In this document: positions 24,252 through 31,797 of the stretch, piece by piece
Position numbering within the stretch: position 1 is the stretch's first letter
Layout of the letters: every line of letters starts with the position of its first letter
NCBI RefSeq assembly: GCF_901827155.1
Contig: NZ_LR594660.1
Span: 682,001-746,000 of the forward strand
Reading direction: 5' to 3'
Source of the DNA: Variovorax sp. PBL-H6
Lineage (GTDB): Bacteria; Pseudomonadota; Gammaproteobacteria; Burkholderiales; Burkholderiaceae_C
DNA: 64,000 nucleotides
Program-made: the position numbers and the translations under genes
The notes under the pieces: model-generated
The model's input: only the letters and a program-made list of their open reading frames with translations
What the model was told of the DNA's origin: nothing
Databases searched by the model: none

Positions 24252-24838
24252 ACAACCCACCCACGTCACAAACAGAAAAGCCTGCGCCCGCGAGCATGCT
24301 CGGTGGCCTGCTCCTGGCCTTGCTGGTCGTGGTTGGCGCTTTCTTCCTCCTGCGCAGTCTGGTGAAGCGAGACCGCGGCAACCAGCCGGCGGGTCAAGCC
24401 GGGACGAACAAGGCCGGCAGCGACCCAGCGCTGGCGACGACGCCTAGCCCCCGCGCGACTGCTGCGCCGTCGGCCGACGCACAGTCCGAACTGCTGCGGG
24501 AAGCCCCGGAGCTGTTTCGACGCGTGCAGGACGCCAACAACCGAGGTGACCTGGAAGAACTGGCAGCGTTGAGCGACGATGGTGACTTACTGCAGTACTT
24601 TGTCTCGAGCATCAATGAACGGAACGAAGCGCCGCGTACCAAAGTTCTCGCCGTGAGCGTCCGGGGCAATCGTGTGCTCGACTTCGTAAGCTCGGCGGCG
24701 TCCTTCACTGGCAGCATCCACTTCAAGGCGGAAATCGCCGAGGGGGATGACCCCTCTGAAGTCATCGAAGAGGTCTGGCACTTCCTGAAACCCTCGGGCG
24801 GGGGAACCTGGAAGCTTGCCGGTATCGAGCAACTCTGA
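24248..24838 (+). CDS. C-terminal part of a Tim44-like membrane protein
   Basis: 196 residues if translation begins at GTG 24248, overlapping the previous stop by GTGA. One transmembrane helix (MLGGLLLALLVVVGAFFLLRSL), a polar linker, and a Tim44-like domain ending EVIEEVWHFLKPSGGGTWKLAGIEQL, the family's typical last strands. The frame stays open upstream to 24053, and peptide HEAPEAGGYSERAP upstream of GTG looks coding, which favours a frameshift over a separate gene. Role of bacterial Tim44-like proteins is unclear, probably envelope-associated. A terminator follows. Confidence 0.6.
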   Translation: MNNPPTSQTEKPAPASMLGGLLLALLVVVGAFFLLRSLVKRDRGNQPAGQAGTNKAGSDPALATTPSPRATAAPSADAQSELLREAPELFRRVQDANNRGDLEELAALSDDGDLLQYFVSSINERNEAPRTKVLAVSVRGNRVLDFVSSAASFTGSIHFKAEIAEGDDPSEVIEEVWHFLKPSGGGTWKLAGIEQL

Positions 24839-24856
24839 CAGACATCTCTGCGAACC

Positions 24857-24888
24857 GTGCCCCCTCGCTCACGTGCAGGGGGCACTTT
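24857..24888 (+). terminator. Rho-independent terminator
   Basis: GTGCCCCCT / AGGGGGCAC stem with short T tail. Confidence 0.7.
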
Positions 24889-24933
24889 GCCGTAGGCTAC
24901 GAAGCTCCAGGAGGCCGAGCGTCCGACGGGCCG

Positions 24934-25452
24934 CTAGGAAAGTCGTTGATTTGGCGCGATGCCTCGGGCTTCCAGCGCGGCGGAAACCGAGGCTGCTATG
25001 CACTCCGGCGCGTAGCGGAGGGTTTGGCTCTCGTCTAAGCCAAGGGCGTCGAGCACGCGTGCGAGCGCGAGGAAATAGGCTCGAAGCCTTTCGTACGGTA
25101 CTTCACCGTCCAGCTGAACAGTTTGGCCGCTGGCGCGATTGAGCCGGCGAGCCAGCTCCTCCGCATACGCAAATCGAACCCGGTCATGCCCAAAGTCTCC
25201 AGAGATGCTCAGTCGGGCGTCATGGGTGAAGTCGTCGCTCTGGATGAATACCGGGCCGTCGTTTGCTTGCGCAGCGGTCCAGGGGCCGGCTTCTTATACC
25301 GGGGACTGCTGTCGGCAGCCCGCTTCGTACATCCCGAAGGCATCGTTCGTCAGTTTGTTAGCGTAGTTGTGCCCGTTGCGCTCAAGGTCGTAGCCGCGAT
25401 TCCGGGCCAACTCCACGAACGCACGCCGGCTCTGGGCATGACGATTCGACAC
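24934..25452 (-). pseudogene. Hypothetical gene interrupted by an in-frame TAA
   Basis: Reading from GTG 25452 (preceded by CGGAGGAG) gives MSNRHAQSRRAFVELARNRGYDLERNGHNYANKLTNDAFGMYEAG..., a pattern common in phage proteins, ending at a TAA (25294-25296). The same frame continues without another stop to a TAG at 24934, and the continuation reads as good protein (DDFTHDARLSISGDFG; VRFAYAEELARRLNRASGQTVQLDGEVPYERLRAYFLALARVLDALGL). A full-length product would have ~172 residues. The simplest reading is a nonsense mutation; read-through or a sequencing error are alternatives. Confidence 0.6.
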
Positions 25453-25500
25453 TGTCTCCTCCGCGAGATGTAGTTCCAAAAATAGCGAAGCGTTTTAGCC

Positions 25501-25538
25501 AAAAAAAATGGCTGCCCCGACTTTCAGCGGGGCAGCAG
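25501..25538 (-). terminator. Terminator
   Basis: GCTGCCCC / GGGGCAGC stem with eight T on the minus-strand side, after the gene ending at 25553. Confidence 0.9.
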
Positions 25539-25552
25539 GAATGATGGAAAGT

Positions 25553-26365
25553 TCAGGCCGCTACCGGAACTTGGTAGCGCAGCTGGTTCCAGGTCAGGCC
25601 GAGCGAGATGTCTGTCTTGAACGCAACGAGCTTCCGGGACAGGCGAACCTGGTCGACGTGCGCGCGAAGGTTCTCGGCGCGCTTGCCTTTCAGTTCGCCT
25701 GCCGCAGCCAGTAGGTTCTCCAGGCCACCGTACTTGGCAATCCATTGGCCCGCCGTCGTCGCCCCAACGTCGGGGACGCCTGGCACATCGTCCGAATCGT
25801 CGCCCGTCAACGCCAGCACGTCATGAACCAACTCGGGCGGCACGAAGAACTTGGCCTTGACCCAGGCGGCGTCACGCCACTCCGGCTTGAAGTGGTCCCG
25901 GATTCGGGCGCCCTGTGCGAGCATGATGGTCATGTCCTTGTCGTTGGACACCACCACGAGTTCAGCACCGGGCTTTCTCTTGGCCCAAAGGCCGCCGACT
26001 GTGCCGATGACGTCATCCGCCTCGACACCTTCGACCGAGATTGAATGGATGCCGATGTCCTTGATGCGCTCGCGGAACTCAGGCAGCGCCGCTCGGAGGT
26101 CCTGGGGCATCGGCTTTCGCTTCTGCCGATAGGCTGGGTACAGGTCGTGCCGCCAGGTGCGACCGCCGAAATCGAACGGGGCAAGTACGTGGCTTGGCCG
26201 GTGCTCGCTCAGTGCGCGCCTGAAGGAAGCCAGCGACGAGCGCAGTGCGCCTTGGGCCTTCTCAGGCGAATCGTCGGCCGGAATGGCTTCGTAGACGCGC
26301 CGTACGATGTTCAGTCCGTCGATGAGGAGGAGCTTTTCCTCAGGGGGTTGTTCGTAGTCTTCCAT
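25553..26365 (-). CDS. 5'-3' exonuclease / flap endonuclease (FEN, PIN-like fold)
   Basis: 270 residues, the length of a stand-alone FEN such as ExoIX or phage T5 FEN. Motifs in order: LLLIDGLNIVRR, FDFGGRTWRHDLYPAYRQKRKP, VEGVEADDVIGTVGG, VVSNDKDMTIML, LTGDDSDDVPGVPDVGATTAGQWIAKYG. These supply the acidic metal ligands and the helix-three-turn-helix that grips 5' flaps. It would act in replication or repair of the element, removing primers or flaps without a polymerase domain. Perfect box upstream, strong terminator downstream. Confidence 0.9.
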   Translation of the reverse strand: MEDYEQPPEEKLLLIDGLNIVRRVYEAIPADDSPEKAQGALRSSLASFRRALSEHRPSHVLAPFDFGGRTWRHDLYPAYRQKRKPMPQDLRAALPEFRERIKDIGIHSISVEGVEADDVIGTVGGLWAKRKPGAELVVVSNDKDMTIMLAQGARIRDHFKPEWRDAAWVKAKFFVPPELVHDVLALTGDDSDDVPGVPDVGATTAGQWIAKYGGLENLLAAAGELKGKRAENLRAHVDQVRLSRKLVAFKTDISLGLTWNQLRYQVPVAA

Positions 26366-26387
26366 TGATGCCTCTTTCTGATAACAG

Positions 26388-26403
26388 GTCCTGGAGCGTG
26401 TAG
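26388..26403 (-). promoter_or_regulatory. CTACAC-N5-AGGAC box
   Basis: Perfect minus-strand copy before the FEN gene (ATG at 26365). Confidence 0.65.
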
Positions 26404-26471
26404 CGAGTCAGCCACGGGAGGCGCGGATATAGGCGTGGTGCATCTCGGCTCCACCATTGACCATGCGATAG

Positions 26472-26490
26472 CTACAGGGGGCATCAGGAC
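26472..26490 (+). promoter_or_regulatory. CTACAG-N8-AGGAC box
   Basis: Variant with wider spacing, 22 bases before the ATG at 26513; divergent from the FEN promoter. Confidence 0.45.
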
Positions 26491-26512
26491 AACCCAACGA
26501 AAGAACGACCAA

Positions 26513-27022
26513 ATGACATCCTCCAAGACTCTCCTCGAGGCCAAGGCGCCCCTAAAGCCCAAGCCCACGGCTGCAGAACGGAGTGCCGCGCTGGTCCAGC
26601 GCAAGGCCGCCGAAGCCGCGGCTGAAGCCGAACGAATCGGGCGCTTCGAGACCGAGCGCCCAGTCTGGTGGCTGCGAATCTGGGCGAAGGCCCTGCGGCT
26701 TTCCCTCCTGGCACGCGACCACACCGGCTTTCGCGACGCGTATAGCTGGTGGTTTGACGACTTCCGCGTGGATGCCGTGGCACAGTCCTTCCACCTGGAG
26801 TCGACCGGCGGCCGCGCGAACGTGCACGCCGAATCGGGCACCGCGGCCTGCGAGTTCGAGCAGATTGACGCGGCCCTGGACCGCGCCATCACCTGGTTCG
26901 ACGAATACCTCGCCGAGCAGGAGCGCCTGCGCCAAGCCGAGCTCGAACGCCAGGAGCATCGAAAAAGGGGCCTGGAAAAGCTCACCGATGCCGAAAAGTC
27001 CGCCCTAGGCCTAATTCGCTAA
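26513..27022 (+). CDS. Hypothetical protein with charged coiled-coil ends
   Basis: 169 residues. The N- and C-terminal ends are highly charged and helical (RKAAEAAAEAERIGRF; AEQERLRQAELERQEHRKRGLEKL) and flank a small Trp-rich core (RPVWWLRIWAKALRL; YSWWFDDFRVDAVAQSF). No family recognised. Start chosen at 26513, just after the box. Confidence 0.6.
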   Translation: MTSSKTLLEAKAPLKPKPTAAERSAALVQRKAAEAAAEAERIGRFETERPVWWLRIWAKALRLSLLARDHTGFRDAYSWWFDDFRVDAVAQSFHLESTGGRANVHAESGTAACEFEQIDAALDRAITWFDEYLAEQERLRQAELERQEHRKRGLEKLTDAEKSALGLIR

Positions 27023-27033
27023 CCACTCCTTCA

Positions 27034-27062
27034 GGGCCCGCACACCGTCGCGGGCCCTTTTT
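27034..27062 (+). terminator. Rho-independent terminator
   Basis: GGGCCCG / CGGGCCC stem with TTTTT. The following ~190 bases up to the next box hold no gene I can support. Confidence 0.85.
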
Positions 27063-27249
27063 CTTTGGACACGCGTGCCCTTTCGATAAGAAAAGCGGCC
27101 CCACAAGAACTGTGTGGCCGGTCGAATATTTCCCCCCCCGCTGTACCCGCGCCTCGTCGCGGTAACAAGGCAGGCCTCGCCGCGCAGGCGGCATTCACCG
27201 ACCCCGCTCCGGGGGACGCGCTTTTACTGAGGCGCCCTTGTCCTTTTCG

Positions 27250-27265
27250 CTACACGCACCAGGAC
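27250..27265 (+). promoter_or_regulatory. CTACAC-N5-AGGAC box
   Basis: Perfect copy, followed by AAAC; 30 bases before the ATG at 27296. Confidence 0.65.
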
Positions 27266-27295
27266 AAACTACAGCCCTTCGGGGCCTCAAGACAC

Positions 27296-28978
27296 ATGAC
27301 TTCCGAAAATCGTGACTTCGCGGTGGACCGCAACATCCTCGTATCGGTCATCCAATCCCAGGCAGGAACACTGGGCAAGGCGCTTCTCGAAGGCGTCATG
27401 AACTCTGTCGACGCCGGCGCAACCCGCGTGAGCATCAAGCTCGGCGAAGCAAGCTTCACGCTTCGGGACAACGGCCGCGGCTTTCAGTCCAAGGACGAAA
27501 TCATCAAGTGGTTCGAAACCTTCGGCACGCCCCACAAGGACGGCGACGCCCGGTTCGGCCGTTTCCGCATGGGCAGAGGACAACTCTATTCATTCGGGGT
27601 CAACACCTGGCGCACGGGCACCTTCAAGATGGAGGTCGACATCATCGGGCAGCCGAACCTCGGCTACAAATTGACCGAGAATCTTCCGACATCGAAGGGC
27701 TGCCGCATCGACGCGAAGCTCTACGAGGCACTGAGCGCAGCGGCTCTCGACGAGGTTGTGCGCGAGTTCTCTGAGCTCGTGCGCTTTGCAGAGATTCCCG
27801 TGACGTTGAACGGCCGCGAAATCAGCCGCAACGTGAAAGACCAGAAGTGGGACACCGAAACGGACGACGCGTACATCAAAATCGTCCGGACCGGTGACCT
27901 GCTGGTCTACAACATGGGCGTTCTGGTTTGCAAGTTTCCGAACTACGAGTTCGGGACTGGGGGCCTAGTGGTTTCGAAGCAGGCCCTTGAAGTCAACTTC
28001 GCGCGCAACGACATTCTTCGCCACAAGTGCGAAGTCTGGCGCCGCATTGCAAAACACATGAAGACGTACGGCCTCAACAAGGTTGCGTCCAAGGTGTCGC
28101 TGACGAAGGAAGAGCGAGACTTCCTGGCACGAGAGTGGAGCTATGGCACCCTGCCCCCCGACAAGGAACTCGAGCTGCGCGACGTGAAGCTCTTCACTGA
28201 TGCGACTGGCCGCCACTGCTCGTTGACCGACCTCTCTAATGCCTCGCGGCTGGCGGTCGCCCGCGGCAGCCACGGTCGCATCGGAAACAAGCTGCACCGG
28301 GAAGGGAAGGCCTTTGTGCTGGCGGAAGAGACGCTCTCGCGTTTCAGGGTCCATTCGCTGGACGACCTGCTTGGCATCATCGAGGACAGGACCAAGATGG
28401 ACCTCCGTCACCTGACGGCAAGCCTTGAGTCGCTTGCACTAGGGTGCACCGAAACGTACCTGGTCACGGCTGACGAGGAATTGCCGGTGGAGGAGCTTTG
28501 CATGCTCACGGCGTTGCGCCAGAAGCATGAGAAGTTCCACCAATGGTTTCTGACGGGTGAGCGCAGCTCCGGCATGCGCGAGCTTCAGTCGGGTGAGTCG
28601 GATGTGGCGCTTGCGTGGACCGACGGCGCCAGCTATATCGTGATGGGCCGCAAGGAACTTCAGAAGGCGATGGCCAGGGGCGTCGCGGGTTGCTTTGAGC
28701 TTCTTCTAACGCTGACCCACGAGTACTGCCACGACAGTGCCGACTTGGAAAGTCATGAACATGACTTGGTGTTCCTTTCAAAGCATCACGACATTGTCCA
28801 GTACCAGGGCGGGAAGTTGTTGAAGCTCGCAGAAGAGGTCAACTCCCTCTACTTGCGGTTGGCGAAGCGCGGTGGCATTTCGCTGCCCGCCCGGCCGGCA
28901 AAGCCCACAAGCGTCGGCCGGAAGAAGGCAACTGAAGACCATCCTGCGGCGAAGGCACAGCTCAGCCTCGCATTCTGA
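27296..28978 (+). CDS. GHKL-type ATPase fused to an HExxH metallopeptidase-like domain
   Basis: 560 residues from ATG 27296. The first ~110 residues show the GHKL nucleotide-binding elements: N-box (LLEGVMNSVDAGATRV, ~37), G1 (TLRDNGRGF, ~57) and G2 (RFGRFRMGRGQLYSFG, ~87), as in Hsp90, MutL and MORC proteins. After a transducer-like middle region, the C-terminus has LTHEYCHDSADLESHEHD near residue 473, an HExxH zinc site. A chaperone-like ATPase driving a protease is a reasonable reading. I know of no characterised member with this pairing. Perfect box and strong terminator make it a single-gene unit; similar ATPases occur in antiviral systems, but a defence role is only an inference. Confidence 0.75.
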   Translation: MTSENRDFAVDRNILVSVIQSQAGTLGKALLEGVMNSVDAGATRVSIKLGEASFTLRDNGRGFQSKDEIIKWFETFGTPHKDGDARFGRFRMGRGQLYSFGVNTWRTGTFKMEVDIIGQPNLGYKLTENLPTSKGCRIDAKLYEALSAAALDEVVREFSELVRFAEIPVTLNGREISRNVKDQKWDTETDDAYIKIVRTGDLLVYNMGVLVCKFPNYEFGTGGLVVSKQALEVNFARNDILRHKCEVWRRIAKHMKTYGLNKVASKVSLTKEERDFLAREWSYGTLPPDKELELRDVKLFTDATGRHCSLTDLSNASRLAVARGSHGRIGNKLHREGKAFVLAEETLSRFRVHSLDDLLGIIEDRTKMDLRHLTASLESLALGCTETYLVTADEELPVEELCMLTALRQKHEKFHQWFLTGERSSGMRELQSGESDVALAWTDGASYIVMGRKELQKAMARGVAGCFELLLTLTHEYCHDSADLESHEHDLVFLSKHHDIVQYQGGKLLKLAEEVNSLYLRLAKRGGISLPARPAKPTSVGRKKATEDHPAAKAQLSLAF

Positions 28979-28984
28979 TTCGCT

Positions 28985-29016
28985 AAGCGTCCGCTCTATT
29001 GAGTGGACGCTTTTTT
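28985..29016 (+). terminator. Rho-independent terminator
   Basis: AAGCGTCC / GGACGCTT stem with six T. Confidence 0.9.
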
Positions 29017-29038
29017 CTGGCCTGGCGGGCGGTTGTTC

Positions 29039-29054
29039 CTACACGGGAAAGGCA
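29039..29054 (+). promoter_or_regulatory. CTACAC-N5-AGGCA box
   Basis: Variant copy 26 bases before the ATG at 29081. Confidence 0.5.
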
Positions 29055-29080
29055 ATCAACTCTCCCCGATAGGAATCCTC

Positions 29081-29251
29081 ATGACCCAGCAAGCAGTTCA
29101 AGCGCGTCCGGTCGCCCAGCCGCGCGAATCCGCCTCTTTCACGAGCGTCGACTTCGACCGTATGGTGGCCTTCGCCTACGAGCGTGGGTGGCAAGAAATG
29201 CCCTTCCATTTTGTCGTCAAGGAGTGGGCCCGCCAACAGATACTGCATTGA
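29081..29251 (+). CDS. Small hypothetical protein
   Basis: 56 residues (MTQQAVQARPVAQPRES then a helix FDRMVAFAYERGWQEMPFHFVVKEWARQQILH). Its small size would normally be doubtful, but it has its own box, AGGAAT ribosome site and a strong terminator, so it is probably real. Function unknown. Confidence 0.6.
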   Translation: MTQQAVQARPVAQPRESASFTSVDFDRMVAFAYERGWQEMPFHFVVKEWARQQILH

Positions 29252-29284
29252 GGGCTTCCCGGCCTCCATTGCAGATGATTCATC

Positions 29285-29311
29285 AGTCCACCGTTCGGTG
29301 GACTTTTTTTT
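29285..29311 (+). terminator. Rho-independent terminator
   Basis: AGTCCACC gttc GGTGGACT followed by T run. Confidence 0.9.
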
Positions 29312-29395
29312 CCGCTCTCCCCCAGGCGGCTTGAGCCGGGACCCTATCTGCCGCTCGCGCACTGAGCGCACACCAACGCGGTCGCTTCACTGGGA

Positions 29396-30265
29396 ATGAC
29401 AGCATCCTCCGCACCCGGCGCCGCCTCTCCCGATATGGCCGCCCTCGAAGCGGCCTTGGCTAACGGCCAGTTCGTTCTCCACTACCAGCCCATCTTCGTT
29501 CTCTCGACCCGGAGGGTCATCGGTGTGGAGGCGCTGGTAAGGTGGCAGCAGCCGGAGAGGCTAGTCCCGCCTGATGATTTTCTGCCGGTCGCGGAAGCCA
29601 CAGGCTTCATCACAACCCTCGGGGACTGGGCGCTTCGGGAGGCCGCGAGGCAGCTCCTGCTGTGGGATGAGGGAGGCTTGCGCCTCAACTACGTCTCCGT
29701 CAACGTCTCCCCGGTGCAGCTGCAGGATGACGCGTACGCGGACAGCGTCCTGGCGGCCATCACGGATACCGGAATTGAGCCCGGTCGTGTACTGCTCGAG
29801 ATTACAGAAAGCGTTTCCATCGCCGACGCTGAGCGAGCGGCAGCGGCACTGAATTGGCTGGCCAGAGTCGGAGCCCGGGTTGCGCTCGACGATTTTGGGA
29901 CTGGGTCATCCAACCTGGCCAGTTTCCAGCGCTTGCCGCTCGCCGTGCTCAAAATTGACCGCAGTTTCGTCAATCACATCATGGAAAGCGCTAGGGACCG
30001 CTCTATCGTTCAGTTCGTCACAGGCCTAGCGAAAGCGAACGGCTTGGCCACTGTCGCCGAGGGCATCGAAACCCAAGAGCAGCTCGATGTGCTCACGGGC
30101 TTAGGCGGGGACTACGGGCAGGGGTGGCTTGTCTCCAAGGCACTGGCCCCCGATGCCTTGCTCACCGCCTTTGAAAGCGGCCGCCTCGTGGCCAATTCTC
30201 CGACCCGACAAATGCTTGAGCGAAGCGAGCGATTTGCTATAGAGCGGACTGGCAAACCGTTTTAG
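29396..30265 (+). CDS. EAL-domain cyclic-di-GMP phosphodiesterase
   Basis: 289 residues, essentially one EAL domain without sensor or GGDEF partner. The catalytic motifs are intact: GVEALVRW (EAL), NVSPVQL, LEITES, ALDDFGTGSSNL, LKIDRSFV and VAEGIET, so it should hydrolyse c-di-GMP to pGpG. It would lower c-di-GMP in the host, favouring motility over attachment. Its start (ATG 29396) has GGGA 4 bases upstream; no box is seen. Its stop lies just before a sigma70-like promoter. Confidence 0.92.
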   Translation: MTASSAPGAASPDMAALEAALANGQFVLHYQPIFVLSTRRVIGVEALVRWQQPERLVPPDDFLPVAEATGFITTLGDWALREAARQLLLWDEGGLRLNYVSVNVSPVQLQDDAYADSVLAAITDTGIEPGRVLLEITESVSIADAERAAAALNWLARVGARVALDDFGTGSSNLASFQRLPLAVLKIDRSFVNHIMESARDRSIVQFVTGLAKANGLATVAEGIETQEQLDVLTGLGGDYGQGWLVSKALAPDALLTAFESGRLVANSPTRQMLERSERFAIERTGKPF

Positions 30266-30286
30266 AGTGCGGCACTGCCGCGTTTG

Positions 30287-30295
30287 TGCTAAAAT
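30287..30295 (+). promoter_or_regulatory. Extended -10 promoter (TGCTAAAAT)
   Basis: The same TGCTAAAATGCT string found in the promoter at 22068-22079, also before a lipoprotein gene. No good -35 here; it relies on the extended -10. Confidence 0.5.
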
Positions 30296-30323
30296 GCTAT
30301 TTAGGCAAATCAATTTAGGAAGC

Positions 30324-30767
30324 ATGAAAATGAAGACCATCCTCCTTGCGCTTGGCGCCGCCATCATTCTGAGCGCATGTGCCGCCACCGGCGACGACTA
30401 CGTAAAAGGCGTAGTGCCGGAAATGTCGAACCACCCCGCCCTGGGTTCGATGACGTCCGCAGAGCGTGCGCTTCTGGGACCGGATGCAAATGCCAATGGC
30501 ATTCGGGACGAAATCGACCGCCTCATCGCTATTAACTTCGACGGTGCGCGGCCGCAAGCGGCAGCCTACGCAGCCAAATACACCCAAGGCATGATTGCGG
30601 GCTCCCGCGGCCAAGGGCCCACCCCTTCCCAGGCATCGGACCTTGCGGGCGCGGCAAGCGCGCTGGACGCGGCATCGAGCACCACGCTCGCGGCTCGCAT
30701 TGCGAACACGCCTGAGCGTCGTGCAGCCGTTTCCCTCTGGGCCAGGAAGGCCGCCGCGAAGCCGTGA
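30324..30767 (+). CDS. Lipoprotein, unknown function
   Basis: 147 residues from ATG 30324 (TTTAGGAAGC before it). Lipobox LSAC near residue 18. The mature protein has ATGDDYVKGVVP and a possible calcium-loop-like stretch GPDANANGIRDEIDRLI (dockerin/EF-hand-type D-x-N-x-N-G-x-R-D-x-x-D), suggesting metal binding. Its TGA overlaps the GTG of the next small gene (GTGA). Confidence 0.65.
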   Translation: MKMKTILLALGAAIILSACAATGDDYVKGVVPEMSNHPALGSMTSAERALLGPDANANGIRDEIDRLIAINFDGARPQAAAYAAKYTQGMIAGSRGQGPTPSQASDLAGAASALDAASSTTLAARIANTPERRAAVSLWARKAAAKP

Positions 30768-30928
30768 CCGTCAACGGCCTGCGAATAACTTGGCGCCGCG
30801 TGCCGGGCATCATTTGGCGCGCGTCCTGGTGGCCCGTTTACTTTGCATTGAAGTGTTTACTTACTCTGGTCGCCTTTTTGGGGTTTGGCCGCGCCATGGC
30901 CGCTGATGTTTGGAGCGCCCTCTCCTAG
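30764..30928 (+). CDS. Small membrane protein coupled to the lipoprotein gene
   Basis: 54 residues starting at GTG 30764, which overlaps the previous stop by GTGA, and ending TAG 30926-30928. One hydrophobic helix (WWPVYFALKCLLTLVAFLGFG) after a basic N-terminus, i.e. an N-in single-pass membrane protein. Translational coupling suggests it works with the lipoprotein. Function unknown. Confidence 0.55.
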   Translation: MTVNGLRITWRRVPGIIWRASWWPVYFALKCLLTLVAFLGFGRAMAADVWSALS

Positions 30929-31038
30929 GCCGGGCGGGTAAGGCCGACCCCGCCGGAGGACCGCCCGCGGCCCGTTTCGCCGTTTGCTCGGCTGCCCTTG
31001 CGCTCACGAATCTTCGCGCGACAGCACCTGGCCGGGCG

Positions 31039-31054
31039 CTACACGGGGCATGAC
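31039..31054 (+). promoter_or_regulatory. CTACAC-N5-ATGAC box overlapping the start codon
   Basis: CTACAC is followed 5 bases later by ATGAC instead of AGGAC, and the ATG is the probable start codon, implying a leaderless message. Confidence 0.45.
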
Positions 31055-31418
31055 CCATCTTGCTTCGTTCCCCGCCGGCACTGGCCCGGACACACCCGTG
31101 GCCCTGCTCAAACAGCTGACTTTCCAGCTAACCATCCACGCCCCGCGCTGGACACCTGAGCTGCGAGAGCTGCAGAGCAGGGCCGAATCCTTCATCGGGA
31201 AAGTCGAGGCAACCGGAGCTGGTGGCTTGCTCGCCGACGCATCGCTGATGGAGTTGCTGGCGAAAGCTGCACGCTATGACAGGCTGAGGGCGCTGGCCGA
31301 AGCCACGTCTACCGAGCACGCAGGCTTTCGGGTCGGAGACCGCCTGTATCCTACGTTCGATGCCGCGTTCGACCAGGAGATGGCCACCGCTGAGGCGGAC
31401 CACTCGGTGCTCCGCTAG
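31050..31418 (+). CDS. Hypothetical protein, possibly leaderless
   Basis: 122 residues from ATG 31050, helical and soluble (PELRELQSRAESFIGKVEATGAGGLLADASLMELLAKAARYDRLRALAEA). No Shine-Dalgarno sequence; the ATG sits where AGGAC normally stands in the promoter-like box. No family recognised. It converges on the MerT-like gene. Confidence 0.55.
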   Translation: MTHLASFPAGTGPDTPVALLKQLTFQLTIHAPRWTPELRELQSRAESFIGKVEATGAGGLLADASLMELLAKAARYDRLRALAEATSTEHAGFRVGDRLYPTFDAAFDQEMATAEADHSVLR

Positions 31419-31428
31419 GCGAAGTCGA

Positions 31429-31797
31429 CTACAACAGGTGCGGCAGGACGAAAGCGAAGAACACGCCGGTCGCGTAGGCGGCCACCGCAAGGCCGTACAC
31501 CACCCTCGAAATCAGCTTTTGGCGAACGCAAGCTGCCGCCAGCCGTCTGTCAGCCGGGCATGAGGCCGGCTTGGCCTGGAAGTAGCCCGCGACGAGCAGC
31601 ATCGCAGCCGAAAGGCCAAATACGAGCGCCTTGTGCTTGGAAATCCAGATGAGCTGAGGGAAGACCGTTAAAAGCGACGCCAGGCTGGCGCCCGCGCCGA
31701 GGCTCACAAGGACTGCCGGCAGAGCGCAGCAGACCAGGGTCGAGCTGCTGGTAAGAAGCGTTAGCCAGGCGACCGTAGCGCCTTCACGGTTCAGCAT
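31429..31797 (-). CDS. MerT-like membrane transport protein
   Basis: 122 residues with about three or four transmembrane helices. The first helix carries a Cys-Cys pair (STLVCCALPAVLVSLGAGAS), as in MerT, whose vicinal cysteines take the metal ion from MerP. Two further cysteines (PASC..., AACVRQ) lie in the loop before the last helix. It would move a soft metal ion (Hg2+ or a relative) into the cytoplasm, but no reductase or MerR regulator is nearby. ATG overlaps the stop region of the upstream partner (ATGcTGA). Confidence 0.65.
   Translation of the reverse strand: MLNREGATVAWLTLLTSSSTLVCCALPAVLVSLGAGASLASLLTVFPQLIWISKHKALVFGLSAAMLLVAGYFQAKPASCPADRRLAAACVRQKLISRVVYGLAVAAYATGVFFAFVLPHLL

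Noticed and set aside
26472..26490. TTGACC near 26457 as a -35 element for the box at 26472
   Set aside because: Spacing to the CTACAG element is about 10 bases, too short for a sigma70 promoter, and it is not shared by other boxes.
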